Assembly: GCF_964340395.1 (NCBI RefSeq)
Contig: NC_135563.1
Span: 4,940,422-5,004,421, forward strand
Source of the DNA: Glandiceps talaboti
Lineage: Eukaryota > Hemichordata > Enteropneusta > Spengelidae
Length of the DNA: 64,000 nucleotides
Reading direction: 5' to 3'
The notes under the pieces were generated by a model. The model was not told the origin of the DNA. It saw only the letters and a program-made list of their open reading frames with translations, and searched no databases. Shown here one piece after another: positions 61,101-63,623 of the stretch. Numbering within the stretch: position 1 is the first letter of the stretch; each line of letters begins with the position of its first letter. Made by a program: the position numbers and the translations under genes.

Positions 61101-63623
61101 GTCACTGCAATGACATAGTTTATGATTTGTAACTGAAGGTATGGTCACTGCAATGACATTTTTTATGGTTTGTATGTGTAGGTATGGTCACTGCAATGAC
61201 ATAGTTTATGGTTTGTAAGTGTAGGTATGGTCACTGTAATGACATAGTTTATGGTTTGTAACTGTAGGTTTGGTCACTGCAATGAGATAGTTTATGGTTT
61301 GTAAGTGTAGGTATGGTCACTGCAATGACATAGTTTATGGTTTGTAAGTGTAGGTATGGTCACTGCAATGACATAGTTTATGATTTGTAAGTGTAGGTAT
61401 GGTCACTGCAATGACATAGTTTATGATTTGTAAGTGTAGGTATGGTCACTGCAATGACATAGTTTATGATTTGTAATTACAGGTATGGTCACTGCAATGA
61501 CATAGTTTATGGTTTGTAATTGTAGGTATGGTCACTGCAATGACATAGTTTATGGTTTCTAACTGTAGGTATGGTCACTGCAATGACATAGTTTATGGTT
61601 TGTAAGTGTAGGTATGGTCACTGCAATGACATAGTTTATGGTTTGTAAGTGTAGGTATGGTCACTGCAATGAAATAGTTAATGGTTTGTAATCGTACGTA
61701 TGGTCACTGCAATGACATAGTTTATGGTTTGTAATCGTAGGTATAGTCACTGCAATGACATAGTTTATGGTTTGTAAATGTAGGTATGGTCACTGCCATG
61801 ACATAGTTTATGGTTTGTAATCGTAGGTATGGTCACTGCAATGACATAGTTTATGATTTGTAACTGAAGGTATGGTCACTGCAATGACATTTTTTATGGT
61901 TTGTAAGTGTAGGTATGGTCGCTGCAATGACATAGTTTACGGTTTGTAATTACAGGTATGGTTACTGCAATGAGATATTTTATGGTTTGTAATTGTAGGC
62001 ATGGTCACTGCAATGAGATAGTTTATGGTTTGTAATTGTAGGTATGATCACTGGAATGACAAAGTTTATGGTCTGTAATTGTAGGTATGGTCACAGCAAT
62101 GACATTGTTTATGGTCTGTAATTGTAGGTATGGTCACTGCAATGAGATAGTTTATGGTTTGTAATTGTAGGTATGGTCACTGCAATGACATAGTTTATGG
62201 TTTGTAATCGTAGGTATGCTTACTGCAATGACATAGTTTATGGTTTGTAATCGTAGGTATGGTTACTGCAATGACATAGTTTATGGTTTGTAATTGTAGG
62301 TATGGTCACTGCAATGACATAGTTTATGACTTGTAAGTGTAGGTATGGTCACTGTAATGACATAGTTTATGGTTTGTAATTGTAGGTATGGTCACTGCCA
62401 TGACATAGTTTATGGTTTGTAATTGTAGGTATGGTCACTGCAATGACATAGTTTATCATTTGTAATTATAGGTATGGTCACTGCAATGGATGATGCTGTT
62501 AAAGACGTTGTGGCAGCTTTAAAGAAGAATGACCTCTGGGACAACACCTTGTTTATATTTTCAACTGATGTAAGTTCCAAAAACACGTGTTATAATAACA
62601 GAAGGTGCCATGGTAACAAGACTATTTGTATTCAATGATCTGTACTTTAAAACAATGCAATATACAAAAGTATGATATTCTTTACAATGCATTAACATAT
62701 CGTGCAAAATTACATATCAAAATATAACATAACATAGTATAAACATAACATAAATATAACATAGCATAGCATAACAAAACATAACGTTACATTACATTAC
62801 ATTGCATCATTACATTACAGTATAGTGTAGTATAGTAAAGTATAGTATAGTATAGTATAGTATAGTATAGTATAGTACAGTGCAGTGCAGTGCAGTACAG
62901 TGCAGTGCAGTACTGTACAGTACTGTACAGTACAGTACAGTATAGTACAGTATAGTATAGTACACTGTACTAAAGCATTGCATGGCATTACATATTACAG
63001 CACAGTACATTGATTTGCATCACATTACACAACATTGAATTAAGGAGCACTGAAATATTGTGATACAGTGCAGTGCAGTTGTGTACAGAGAAGTACCATA
63101 CATTACAGTACAGTGCAATGCTGCACAGTAGCATATACAGAACAGTTAAAATACAGTGAAATACTGTATTATGCAGTAAAAGTATAAATACAAGTACAGT
63201 GCAGTTCAACACACTACAGTATAGTACAGTGCACTACACTATAGTATACAATAATACAAAACACTAAAGTACAGTTTAGTACTTCAAGTACAATGCAATT
63301 TAGTATAATGAAATTTAATAAAACTATTGGCAGAGAGATAACACACAACAACACAACACAACACAACACAACACAACACAACACAACACAACACAACACA
63401 ACACAACACAACACAACACAACACAACGCAACACAACGCAATACAATGCAATGAAGTCTACTGCATCTTTTTGCATCTAGAATGGTGGTCCAACATCCGA
63501 CGAAGACGAAGGTAATAACTGGCCTCTACGTGGATCCAAACTGACACTGTGGGAAGGAGGCACACGTGCTGTTACATTCGTACATGGTAATATGCTAGAA
63601 AAGACAGGTTACATAAATAATGA
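17224..63623 (+). CDS. Arylsulfatase (ARSB/ARSI/ARSJ-like), 5' ten exons
   Basis: Ten exons total 971 bp (about 323 codons), all with GT-AG ends and consistent phase: 17224-17341, 35167-35278, 36163-36214, 38021-38124, 38437-38543, 39225-39295, 40658-40759, 41367-41430, 62472-62569, 63481-63623. The product starts with a signal peptide, then [13 protein letters not shown] (metal Asp pair), CSPTR (cysteine converted to formylglycine), [14 protein letters not shown], a STD|NGG metal site split by intron 9, and LTLWEGG. Family members are secreted or lysosomal hydrolases of sulfate esters on glycosaminoglycans; the substrate here is unknown. The C-terminal third lies beyond the window. The gene tolerates a 16.7-kb Polinton in intron 1 and about 16 kb of minisatellite in intron 8. 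Confidence 0.93.
17443..17448. repeat. Polinton target site duplication, left
   Basis: ATTAAT, identical to 34197-34202. A 6-bp duplication is the known signature of Polinton integration. Confidence 0.95.
17449..17618 (+). repeat. Polinton left terminal inverted repeat
   Basis: 170 bp matching the complement of 34026-34196. The outer end contains two overlapping TAGTATA motifs. The differences are CCCTCA here against CCCCCCA in the right repeat. Confidence 0.96.
17674..17906 (+). repeat. Two direct copies of a 113-bp segment
   Basis: 17674-17786 and 17794-17906 are identical by eye, with a period of 120 bp (7-bp spacer GATATAC). This non-coding sequence follows the left terminal repeat. It could be a subterminal recognition or replication element, but no function is shown. 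Confidence 0.95.
17907..18540. other. Polinton left subterminal region without a convincing gene
   Basis: The only open frame (18004-18276, 90 codons) lacks recognisable motifs and is weakly supported. The rest is AT-rich. Confidence 0.4.
18551..18662. other. GC-rich hairpin, possible structured RNA
   Basis: In otherwise AT-rich DNA, GCTATGGTTTC (18563-18573) pairs perfectly with GAAACCATAGC (18637-18647). Nested inside are CTGTC/GACAG and a CGGGTA/TACCG pairing. The base composition and nested stems stand out. It lies downstream of the polymerase gene. I could not match it to a known ribozyme or tRNA. Confidence 0.45.
18663..18862. repeat. 200-bp inverted-repeat (MITE-like) segment
   Basis: CTGTTGTAACAGAC at 18664 is complementary to GTCTGTTACAACAG at about 18847-18860. 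Just inside the left arm, GTGTACACATAACA and TGTTATGTGTACAC form a perfect 14-bp stem with a 10-nt loop (18689-18726). It could be a small non-autonomous transposon or a cruciform element of the Polinton. No clear target duplication was seen. Confidence 0.55.
18950..22415 (-). pseudogene. Polinton protein-primed family B DNA polymerase, broken
   Basis: This would replicate the element from protein-primed ends. Pieces in order: an N-terminal domain (22415 to about 21980), a perfect palindrome disrupting the gene, a C2H2-like finger (FCRYCLQHF ... H), exonuclease motif I (VIYADFES), an HNH-like Cys/His block (CHICE ... [12 protein letters not shown]), exonuclease II (NLKGYDSHF), then polymerase motif A ([12 protein letters not shown]), motif B ([12 protein letters not shown]) and motif C ([10 protein letters not shown]). 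Breaks: TAA at about 21036 within the HNH-like block, a frame change near 20880 after exonuclease II, and the 151-bp palindrome at 21668-21978. The carboxy-terminal 629-codon frame (18950-20839) is intact. The N-terminal frame has no ATG; GTG at 22415 overlaps the upstream gene's end. Confidence 0.9.
21668..21978. repeat. Perfect 151-bp palindrome inside the polymerase gene
   Basis: 21668-21818 and 21828-21978 are exact reverse complements with a 9-nt loop. The outer arm is genuine polymerase coding sequence (minus strand), so the inner arm is an inverted duplicate of it. A short piece of gene expected between the arms and the next coding segment appears missing. It is either a fold-back rearrangement or an assembly/cloning artefact. 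Confidence 0.97.
22412..22717 (-). CDS. Small protein with two NP.TKRM repeats (2-Cys-adaptor-like)
   Basis: Starting at ATG 22717 gives 101 codons; a start at 22750 is less likely. Two related repeats are visible: [20 protein letters not shown] and [20 protein letters not shown]. This NP.T.R...G..Y..L pattern resembles the short adaptor repeats found in proteins of large DNA viruses (2-cysteine adaptor type), here without the cysteines. It lies immediately upstream of the polymerase, its TGA overlapping the polymerase's apparent GTG start. Function unknown. Confidence 0.65.
   Translation of the reverse strand: MTKILNPRTKRMITVGRRVYNKLIRNGDLQPLPKNILDWPVPDNLHQPLMKQYIMNPITKRMVEIGNDTYQTLINRGYHHVGGVLIPPRYHELERAFRGYM
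22759..23124 (-). CDS. Zinc-finger protein of the Polinton
   Basis: 121 codons with repeated CxxC/CxxxxH pairs: [53 protein letters not shown] and [19 protein letters not shown]. These are C2H2-like fingers, probably DNA or protein binding. The upstream region shares a motif with the minus gene at 33949. Intact. Confidence 0.75.
   Translation of the reverse strand: MRVKCDSCNRSAPEYICEICNRHFKHQHNLNKHENTRKCSEKNKIQYIDACPTCERVFPEFTCDKCKFAYKYECHLNKHYNRSTPCVKQPKRYICECSLELGNYFALYRHRKKTCNLQLNK
23291..23912 (-). pseudogene. Penton-like minor capsid candidate, frameshifted
   Basis: Two frames join at a run of eight T (minus) at 23512-23519: 23912 to about 23515, then to 23291, giving about 205 codons if read through. 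Beta-rich content and position opposite the structural gene block suggest the single-jelly-roll penton or minor capsid protein of Polintons, but I could not confirm this from motifs. The indel lies in a homopolymer, so a sequencing error is possible. It is divergently arranged with the gene at 23993. Confidence 0.5.
23913..23992. promoter_or_regulatory. Divergent promoter region with TAGTATA motif
   Basis: 80 bp of nearly pure A/T between two divergent starts. It holds TTAATAGTATAGTATATTAT (23917-23936), the same motif found before several other genes and at the element's tips. Confidence 0.55.
23993..24478 (+). CDS. Polinton protein of unknown function (161 aa)
   Basis: Intact frame with the start directly after an AT-rich TATA-like stretch. 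No membrane segment. Mixed beta/alpha composition; contains [23 protein letters not shown] recognise no family. It is the first gene of the rightward block and so perhaps structural. Confidence 0.65.
   Translation: MPTPSNFGLGIGRSLGYALDDLRDVNVSNLSGRHNNKDFVLRWKNEPKSFNLEPAAVQTHEHTNNLADLNDVDETIEEFKIAKHHVPFGFAYSNRDATFYAFDLPRDFVELIEKPLTIDHVVVFIRTFRRITFHSTLIIKPYNKNIFTYINDTPVVRHDDS
24562..25020 (+). CDS. Polinton membrane protein (152 aa)
   Basis: Residues about 35-75 form a long hydrophobic stretch ([20 protein letters not shown], then [16 protein letters not shown]), predicted as two membrane segments. Helical flanks lie on either side. Membrane proteins of this sort are common in Polinton structural modules. 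No specific function recognised. Intact. Confidence 0.65.
   Translation: MIDQVTANIKTIQDLLDYLTRVCSAYRRSYKLLSHINKGILITSGVISGVGALAAVPAIPVFISLLAAVPIVVTVVNQNLKLSDKVSRLKVQYKNFKELLTYTQANIYSQTPQEFIQEVFMKSLEMQKAANYTPPLERYLKYYKLNGYSHML
25110..26245 (+). pseudogene. Polinton retroviral-type integrase with chromodomain, frameshifted
   Basis: ATG 25110 follows ATATATACTATACT. The N-terminus ([15 protein letters not shown]) loses frame by about 25150, where an overlapping frame ([11 protein letters not shown]) looks like the continuation. The DDE core is open from about 25260: [13 protein letters not shown] (first Asp), [25 protein letters not shown] (second Asp). The frame changes again at about 25600, and [16 protein letters not shown] (Glu) follows. 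The C-terminus is a chromodomain ([10 protein letters not shown], then [16 protein letters not shown]). It would insert the element with 6-bp staggering. At least two frame changes make it inactive as written. Confidence 0.92.
26269..26625 (+). CDS. Polinton protein of unknown function (118 aa)
   Basis: Starts at ATG 26269, preceded by TATAGTACATC. Charged and aromatic, no membrane segment. It lacks the His-Asp-Cys layout of the adenain-like protease expected in Polintons, so I do not call it that. Intact. Confidence 0.6.
   Translation: MFEEHNITKFLNKYKEVLGFNVELEWDNLRRKNMHVLIINTGVKLKDQNLYQIILAFCKEVEKKNFFKRIEFLSLFPDSEDNQEVKYFNEYWVLKLIQDTRNRRIFQDNYGNLLVCFI
26663..26816 (+). pseudogene. Possible small Ala-rich membrane protein, frameshifted
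   Basis: From ATG 26663 (MWSLGLPYS) the frame that looks like protein switches by about 26692 to one encoding [20 protein letters not shown], a membrane segment, ending in a stop near 26826. The frame continuing from the ATG into the next gene lacks these features. This suggests a separate short gene with a one-base change. Confidence 0.4.
26858..27772 (+). CDS. Polinton conserved protein, probable virion component (304 aa)
   Basis: I start it at ATG 26858 because TTTGATAGTATA lies directly before it; an in-frame ATG at 26663 gives a longer but unlikely N-terminus. The sequence is soluble and rich in aromatics ([29 protein letters not shown]). I do not know a biochemical function. It lies within the structural block just upstream of the membrane and capsid genes and is intact, so I infer a virion role. 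Its stop lies next to the next gene's start (TAAAATG). Confidence 0.6.
   Translation: MSVDIQNILVNMVVYVSETDRFNIKLRDIFKNYILIHYNADSANKWLKGPNMHYWDQQLNFAVWLATTGCGVSIHDHLYNDDIPKQIQSFFRFHVYFTIRRILNELSCPLPDDPDTFNKVDNLYDVSSYHRICDEFGLNYNTDFRFMYDTSGNNGIGVGYEWWKKAYIKDIQYEYQDTMVENPDAPDEARRSWHWYKFQNPDYKQYNYFVLPNSTGFTQSGLGRLNRSIESYVYCVLGSQADTRVSIANSGGAGQETRQKLISLLEDETRGINEDDSIPRYQNVINATRVKLDLAISPSLWLIL
27774..28100 (+). CDS. Polinton tail-anchored Ala/Val-rich protein (108 aa)
   Basis: Begins 2 bp after the previous stop. The middle is an Ala-Val-Pro-Glu low-complexity stretch with imperfect repeats ([20 protein letters not shown]). The C-terminus is a single membrane segment ([15 protein letters not shown]). 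It is probably membrane-anchored with an exposed N-terminal domain. Confidence 0.6.
   Translation: MIINLNTNVAGYNNFLQQATEDMKFGYNNINNDVKESALKEMEGHDDPVERLDAVEAVAAPAAVAVTPEVPAAPAVEAVAAHGEHDVVHEYSTMGIIVGIIFLSYLFI
28119..29387 (+). CDS. Polinton large membrane-associated protein (422 aa)
   Basis: Acidic N-terminus ([20 protein letters not shown] with GDPGDPG), a central domain, a long helical coiled-coil region (about 190-285), then a hydrophobic segment ([20 protein letters not shown]), a Gly/Ser linker and two further hydrophobic stretches near the C-terminus. The size and layout suggest a membrane-interacting virion protein, by inference. It is intact and directly upstream of the capsid gene. 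Confidence 0.62.
   Translation: MADFDPFDINPFEDENVGDLGDPGDPGVDLEMRDYEQDSLDFELMGGFQETSFTDPIDPVGAGAKLTELKTKVLLDTIDAVIKKSGVPVNQTELRSNTYVGKDGQLYHNIRNQRITRNGKHLAKSTIKNKIGTAAANRLFEDTAVDTATTTIGPLLPLNVDEVEAIDFTPSMVGQLRDYQAYLRRDTVGNKDEISKIENKIEEWNELNPEYTIMRKEIDTAVKSLEDLYDRKKELENRQKIEELTQDEKQELGRIEVHTLKYNKETDILHNKLAETSSLKEVLKDPILSIKDKLVILFKRNGVTIVSLATALGLVITTIAIALGMKSPPVGSSSSGSGRGSSSSGGPVKAVSKRVADVLKWLGNKAAMALPGIIGAIVSFVLKTAGQVVGFIAKHVWLLATAIAVYLYERILTKQNKNKINK
29465..30715 (+). CDS. Probable major capsid protein (417 aa)
   Basis: ATG 29465 is chosen because TATATAGTATAGAAAAA lies immediately upstream; an in-frame ATG at 29426 sits in the promoter-like stretch. Beta-rich, with [26 protein letters not shown] and IIMN-type motifs that I know from capsid-like proteins widespread in invertebrate Polinton/adintovirus-like elements. 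Two similar-sized beta regions fit a double jelly roll. The neighbouring ATPase supports a capsid role. The frame is complete. Confidence 0.65.
   Translation: MPYNRELQGDYSKLNALGSKGERTHHVITYNPNRAKPGEVLYIRCPKLEDTVVLTGKFNLVFDLKLNGHNKNFVVQNLSANITSRLVLKFEGEILMDLTNYNLVQTYKDLYSDRTNKTLYRIQSENLRKLRSDNIDGVGGGAFLGEGALHKAYGKKYAIDLAKLHPIMNGHGAVYPSSLGSHIEWEITLAPVNKILVSEDTDRWDYTLTNIQLEYETIRDPKLAMEIKGYYNSGKSFLYEHIQHFRTINFSGTNTIINENINIPRRSLKGIFVLFGKPQLQNELDTELFFNPSINSVAITIEGIANKVYAQGLSPRKFWEETRRYFMSSEFCCDKLEEITEENFLLNKYCLFIDLRSFKDNRYHGSGLKVMNTKDGVQLEIQRESTDPQEKITANIFIISDAMLKIQESKSKSIIY
30762..31352 (+). CDS. Genome packaging ATPase (FtsK/A32-like)
   Basis: ATG 30762 follows GATAGTATAGAATACTC. It contains Walker A ([12 protein letters not shown], residues about 10-20) and Walker B (SLIILDDC, about 92-99), then a sensor-like stretch ([17 protein letters not shown]). 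About 196 residues, the usual size of Polinton packaging ATPases, which drive DNA into capsids. Intact, directly after the capsid gene. The upstream in-frame extension overlaps the capsid gene and is rejected. Confidence 0.88.
   Translation: MIWLDPPFNMLISAPTCSGKTEFIMELLQTYYKNVFDYIIIICPTFINNKAYDKKCIYKDSDIIIIIPNIEKINESIELVYECYKNTKSLIILDDCAFTKDVKSRVNILTKLAFSARHDNINVWVLKQQFTSIAKTFRDMLVLYYTPSKNDVKEIIENYGMELNKEEINEFIKQLKYTPYSKFVFRLRQPYSINIV
31353..31520. promoter_or_regulatory. AT-rich intergenic region with TATAGT motifs
   Basis: Non-coding. It contains AGTATAATTAATCTGATATAGTTAGTATAATATG and, just before the next start, ATATAGTTACTATAACAAA. No gene seen. Confidence 0.4.
31521..31826 (+). CDS. Polinton small protein with C-terminal hydrophobic segment (101 aa)
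   Basis: ATG 31521 ([10 protein letters not shown]) is preferred over an upstream ATG whose N-terminus is AT-rich intergenic sequence. The Thr/Pro-rich N-terminus is followed by a helical domain, and it ends in a hydrophobic helix ([16 protein letters not shown]). Function unknown. Confidence 0.6.
   Translation: MEQTLSELTILQPTAPVTATSEPQVSPIVKYRERLLCIIAAGQSKAFLGKNFTLEYIEKASDKEIEKYYKIYESTYSSLVIDNIVNGVLFGISKIVGLVLF
31917..32141 (+). CDS. Polinton small protein (74 aa)
   Basis: Start preceded by TATATACTATATACAC. It has one moderately hydrophobic helix ([13 protein letters not shown]). No family recognised. Confidence 0.55.
   Translation: MTDYTKVIVNGLYDGMTITNSFILDKTIKMAPDSPKTSTSFKKFASLAIAVSGAVLEKDMLEQRNMLPVDPYKG
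32226..32673 (+). pseudogene. Polinton membrane protein, frameshifted at poly-A
   Basis: The N-terminal frame ([19 protein letters not shown], a membrane segment, then a charged coiled coil) stops at 32492. A second frame from about 32450 continues through [14 protein letters not shown] to a C-terminal membrane segment ([13 protein letters not shown]) ending at TAA 32671-32673. The switch point is a run of nine A (32446-32454). It was therefore probably one protein of about 148 residues with a membrane segment at each end. Confidence 0.6.
32707..33418 (+). pseudogene. Polinton zinc-ribbon-like protein, frameshifted and with a stop
   Basis: ATG 32707 begins [12 protein letters not shown] with a second CCDL pair, and stops at about 32838. 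The frame resumes after a run of eight A (about 32821-32828) with a second Cys motif (CNICRKFN, then CFNCCN), a Leu/Asn/Glu repeat (ESLNESLNE) and a helical C-terminal domain. TAG at 33275-33277 interrupts before the last 46 codons. Two CxxC pairs suggest zinc binding. Function unknown. Confidence 0.55.
33434..33949 (-). CDS. Polinton protein of unknown function (171 aa), minus strand
   Basis: Intact. The N-terminus has a Ser-Leu run ([12 protein letters not shown]) made by tandem copies of AACTAAGTG at 33853-33890. The C-terminal domain contains [21 protein letters not shown]. Its upstream region resembles that of the zinc-finger gene at 23124. It is separated by position and strand from the structural block, so it may be an early or regulatory gene, by inference. 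Confidence 0.6.
   Translation of the reverse strand: MSNEQSQKPITFEDDTIETSSLSSLSSLSSLSPLDPAIANPIENGEDLLLDILDEKRKIQEIPTIKWREVPTEKPFLITQCHEVHSYYGPGLWICLNNQITLNQLYYTYAPSRMINEILTNKLPLIVVSRGLKNSMRNPKNSYYSYTLMDFDEVKQKLMEKKKLNNSLNNS
33950..34025 (-). promoter_or_regulatory. Upstream element shared with the zinc-finger gene
   Basis: On the plus strand, GTGTATATACTCTGTGTTTTT...TAATTGAG lies here. At 23125-23185 the counterpart is ATGTATATATACCCTGTGTTGTT...TAATTGAG. Both lie at similar distance upstream of minus-strand starts. Confidence 0.55.
34026..34196 (-). repeat. Polinton right terminal inverted repeat
   Basis: 171 bp, the complement of the left repeat, ending CATATACTATACTACT. Confidence 0.96.
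34197..34202. repeat. Polinton target site duplication, right
   Basis: ATTAAT, matching 17443-17448. Confidence 0.95.
34203..35166 (+). other. Remainder of arylsulfatase intron 1
   Basis: No gene recognised. The frames at 34429-34736 overlap on both strands and have no motif. Without the Polinton, intron 1 would be about 1.1 kb. It ends with CTTATTTGCAG. Confidence 0.6.
35167..35278 (+). CDS. Arylsulfatase exon 2
   Basis: Acceptor TTTGCAG at 35166, donor GTAAGT at 35279. It completes DDLGW and encodes SYVLPVCSP, the formylglycine cysteine; the CSPTR motif is split by intron 2. Confidence 0.93.
35279..36162 (+). other. Arylsulfatase intron 2
   Basis: No gene or named repeat seen, AT-rich. 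Confidence 0.6.
36163..36214 (+). CDS. Arylsulfatase exon 3
   Basis: A 52-bp exon encoding [17 protein letters not shown], the remainder of the formylglycine motif and the conserved LMTG..P.RTG block. Acceptor AAATAG, donor GTAGGT. Confidence 0.93.
36215..38020 (+). other. Arylsulfatase intron 3 with (GTCT)n/(GTTT)n microsatellite
   Basis: 1.8 kb. A tetranucleotide tract lies at 36694-36772 (GTCT units passing into GTTC and GTTT). The Cys-Leu-Ser-Val frames across it are repeat artefacts. Nothing else recognised. Confidence 0.8.
38021..38124 (+). CDS. Arylsulfatase exon 4
   Basis: Encodes [20 protein letters not shown] through YSTYMVGK. Acceptor TTTTCCCAG, donor GTAAGTC. Confidence 0.92.
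38241..38357. repeat. (GACA)n with TCGG and GGAT runs, intron 4
   Basis: About 20 GACA units followed by four CGGT and three GGAT units. It occupies most of the short intron 4 (38125-38436). Confidence 0.95.
38437..38543 (+). CDS. Arylsulfatase exon 5
   Basis: Encodes [20 protein letters not shown] and [14 protein letters not shown]. With the preceding Lys it gives GKWHLG, the conserved active-site lysine/histidine block. Donor C|GTAAGT. Confidence 0.93.
38544..39224 (+). repeat. Arylsulfatase intron 5 with (AGAAT)n
   Basis: Intron 5 holds irregular CTAGACTA-type repeats (38905-38990) and a pentanucleotide AGAAT/AGAAC tract at 39024-39145 of about 24 units. Confidence 0.9.
39225..39295 (+). 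CDS. Arylsulfatase exon 6
   Basis: Encodes [21 protein letters not shown], a variable loop in this family. Acceptor TCTAAAG, donor GTGAGT. Confidence 0.88.
39296..40657 (+). other. Arylsulfatase intron 6
   Basis: 1.36 kb. No gene or named repeat was recognised. The frame running from exon 6 into the intron to 39541 is not supported. Confidence 0.6.
40658..40759 (+). CDS. Arylsulfatase exon 7
   Basis: Encodes [13 protein letters not shown] and [16 protein letters not shown], containing the conserved His of the active site. Acceptor ATTCCAG, donor GTACGT. Confidence 0.94.
40760..41366 (+). other. Arylsulfatase intron 7
   Basis: About 600 bp, nothing recognised. Confidence 0.6.
41367..41430 (+). 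CDS. Arylsulfatase exon 8
   Basis: Encodes [20 protein letters not shown] and leaves one G before the donor GTAAGA. The next real exon is 21 kb away. Confidence 0.92.
41943..42200. repeat. Two degenerate copies of a ~125-bp repeat
   Basis: 41943-42068 and 42069-42200 share TTCAAGGT, TGCATAT.TACACC and GATTTCAACC.AACCT in the same order. This is probably a dispersed intronic repeat; the family is not identified. Confidence 0.6.
42349..43972 (+). repeat. 43-bp minisatellite, block 1 (exon 9 boundary repeat)
   Basis: About 38 units of 43 bp, degenerate at the left edge. The consensus contains TATGGTCACTGCAATGACAT, then AGTTTATGGTTTGTAA and a variable NTGTAGG. The part TAG|GTATGGTCACTGCAATG equals the acceptor and first 17 nt of arylsulfatase exon 9. 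The segment 42880-43972 is nearly identical to 52730-53822. Confidence 0.97.
45033..45090. repeat. Three tandem copies of a 21-bp unit
   Basis: TTACATCATCACTTTGGCAG-like units repeat three times. Confidence 0.8.
45370..46870 (-). CDS. Two-exon coding-like sequence in the 3.9-kb segment
   Basis: Exon 1 starts at an ATG near 46866 ([20 protein letters not shown]) and ends at AAG|GTATGT near 46780. A second exon about 45590-45372 is open in a frame encoding Lys-rich sequence ending [20 protein letters not shown] and [11 protein letters not shown]. No family is recognised. Positively charged and helical, it could be a DNA-binding accessory protein of a transposon, as inference only. Further exons toward 43973 were not resolved. 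Confidence 0.35.
46107..46164. repeat. (CA)n and (ACAT)n microsatellite
   Basis: About 18 CA units flanked by ACAT tetramers. Confidence 0.95.
47283..47806 (+). pseudogene. Acidic coding-like sequence in the 3.9-kb segment
   Basis: One frame from about 47283 ([18 protein letters not shown]) runs to a stop near 47440. Further acidic peptides ([28 protein letters not shown]) and a Cys-rich end ([11 protein letters not shown] at 47806) lie in different frames. It looks like a decayed gene facing away from the minus-strand sequence, with about 400 bp of shared upstream region. Not identified. Confidence 0.3.
47912..62488 (+). repeat. 43-bp minisatellite, block 2 (exon 9 boundary repeat)
   Basis: About 14.6 kb, near 339 units of 43 bp. 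It ends at the real intron 8/exon 9 junction (62471/62472), so the last unit is the genuine boundary. Variants at the linker (AGTG, ATCG, ATTG, ACTG) and body (GGAATAG, AAAATAG, CCATGA) mark higher-order copies. One family of blocks starts at about 48600, 54794 and 58491 (offsets about 6194 and 3697). A 476-bp tandem duplication joins 49320-49780 to the following block, marked by a GGTCATCACTGCC variant at 49437 and 49913. No true gene lies inside. Confidence 0.98.
62472..62569 (+). CDS. Arylsulfatase exon 9
   Basis: Acceptor AATTATAG at 62471, donor GTAAGT at 62570. It encodes [18 protein letters not shown] and [13 protein letters not shown]. This joins exon 8 in phase (G|GT) and matches the conserved family block before the NGG metal site. 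Its first 17 nt are the segment amplified in the minisatellite. Confidence 0.94.
62717..63300. repeat. Pentanucleotide ATAAC, TATAG and TACAG-type repeats, intron 9
   Basis: Irregular five-base repeats: AACAT/ATAGC (62717-62815), TATAG (62820-62875), CAGTG/CAGTA (62876-62960) and degenerate TACAG further on. Frames through these are artefacts. Confidence 0.85.
63345..63445. repeat. (ACAAC)n microsatellite, intron 9
   Basis: About 19 units of ACAAC, ending about 35 bp before exon 10. Confidence 0.95.
63481..63623 (+). CDS. Arylsulfatase exon 10
   Basis: Acceptor TTGCATCTAG at 63480, donor GTAAGT at 63624. It encodes [20 protein letters not shown] followed by [13 protein letters not shown]: the NGG metal site, the active-site Lys and the WEGG motif. 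The gene continues beyond the window. Confidence 0.94.

Noticed and set aside
47912-62488. CRISPR-like or coding tandem array
   Set aside because: The units are contiguous 43-bp repeats without unique spacers, in an animal intron, with stops in each unit. It is a minisatellite.
63214-63441. Cys-Val-Leu frame on minus strand
   Set aside because: It is a translation of the ACAAC pentamer repeat.
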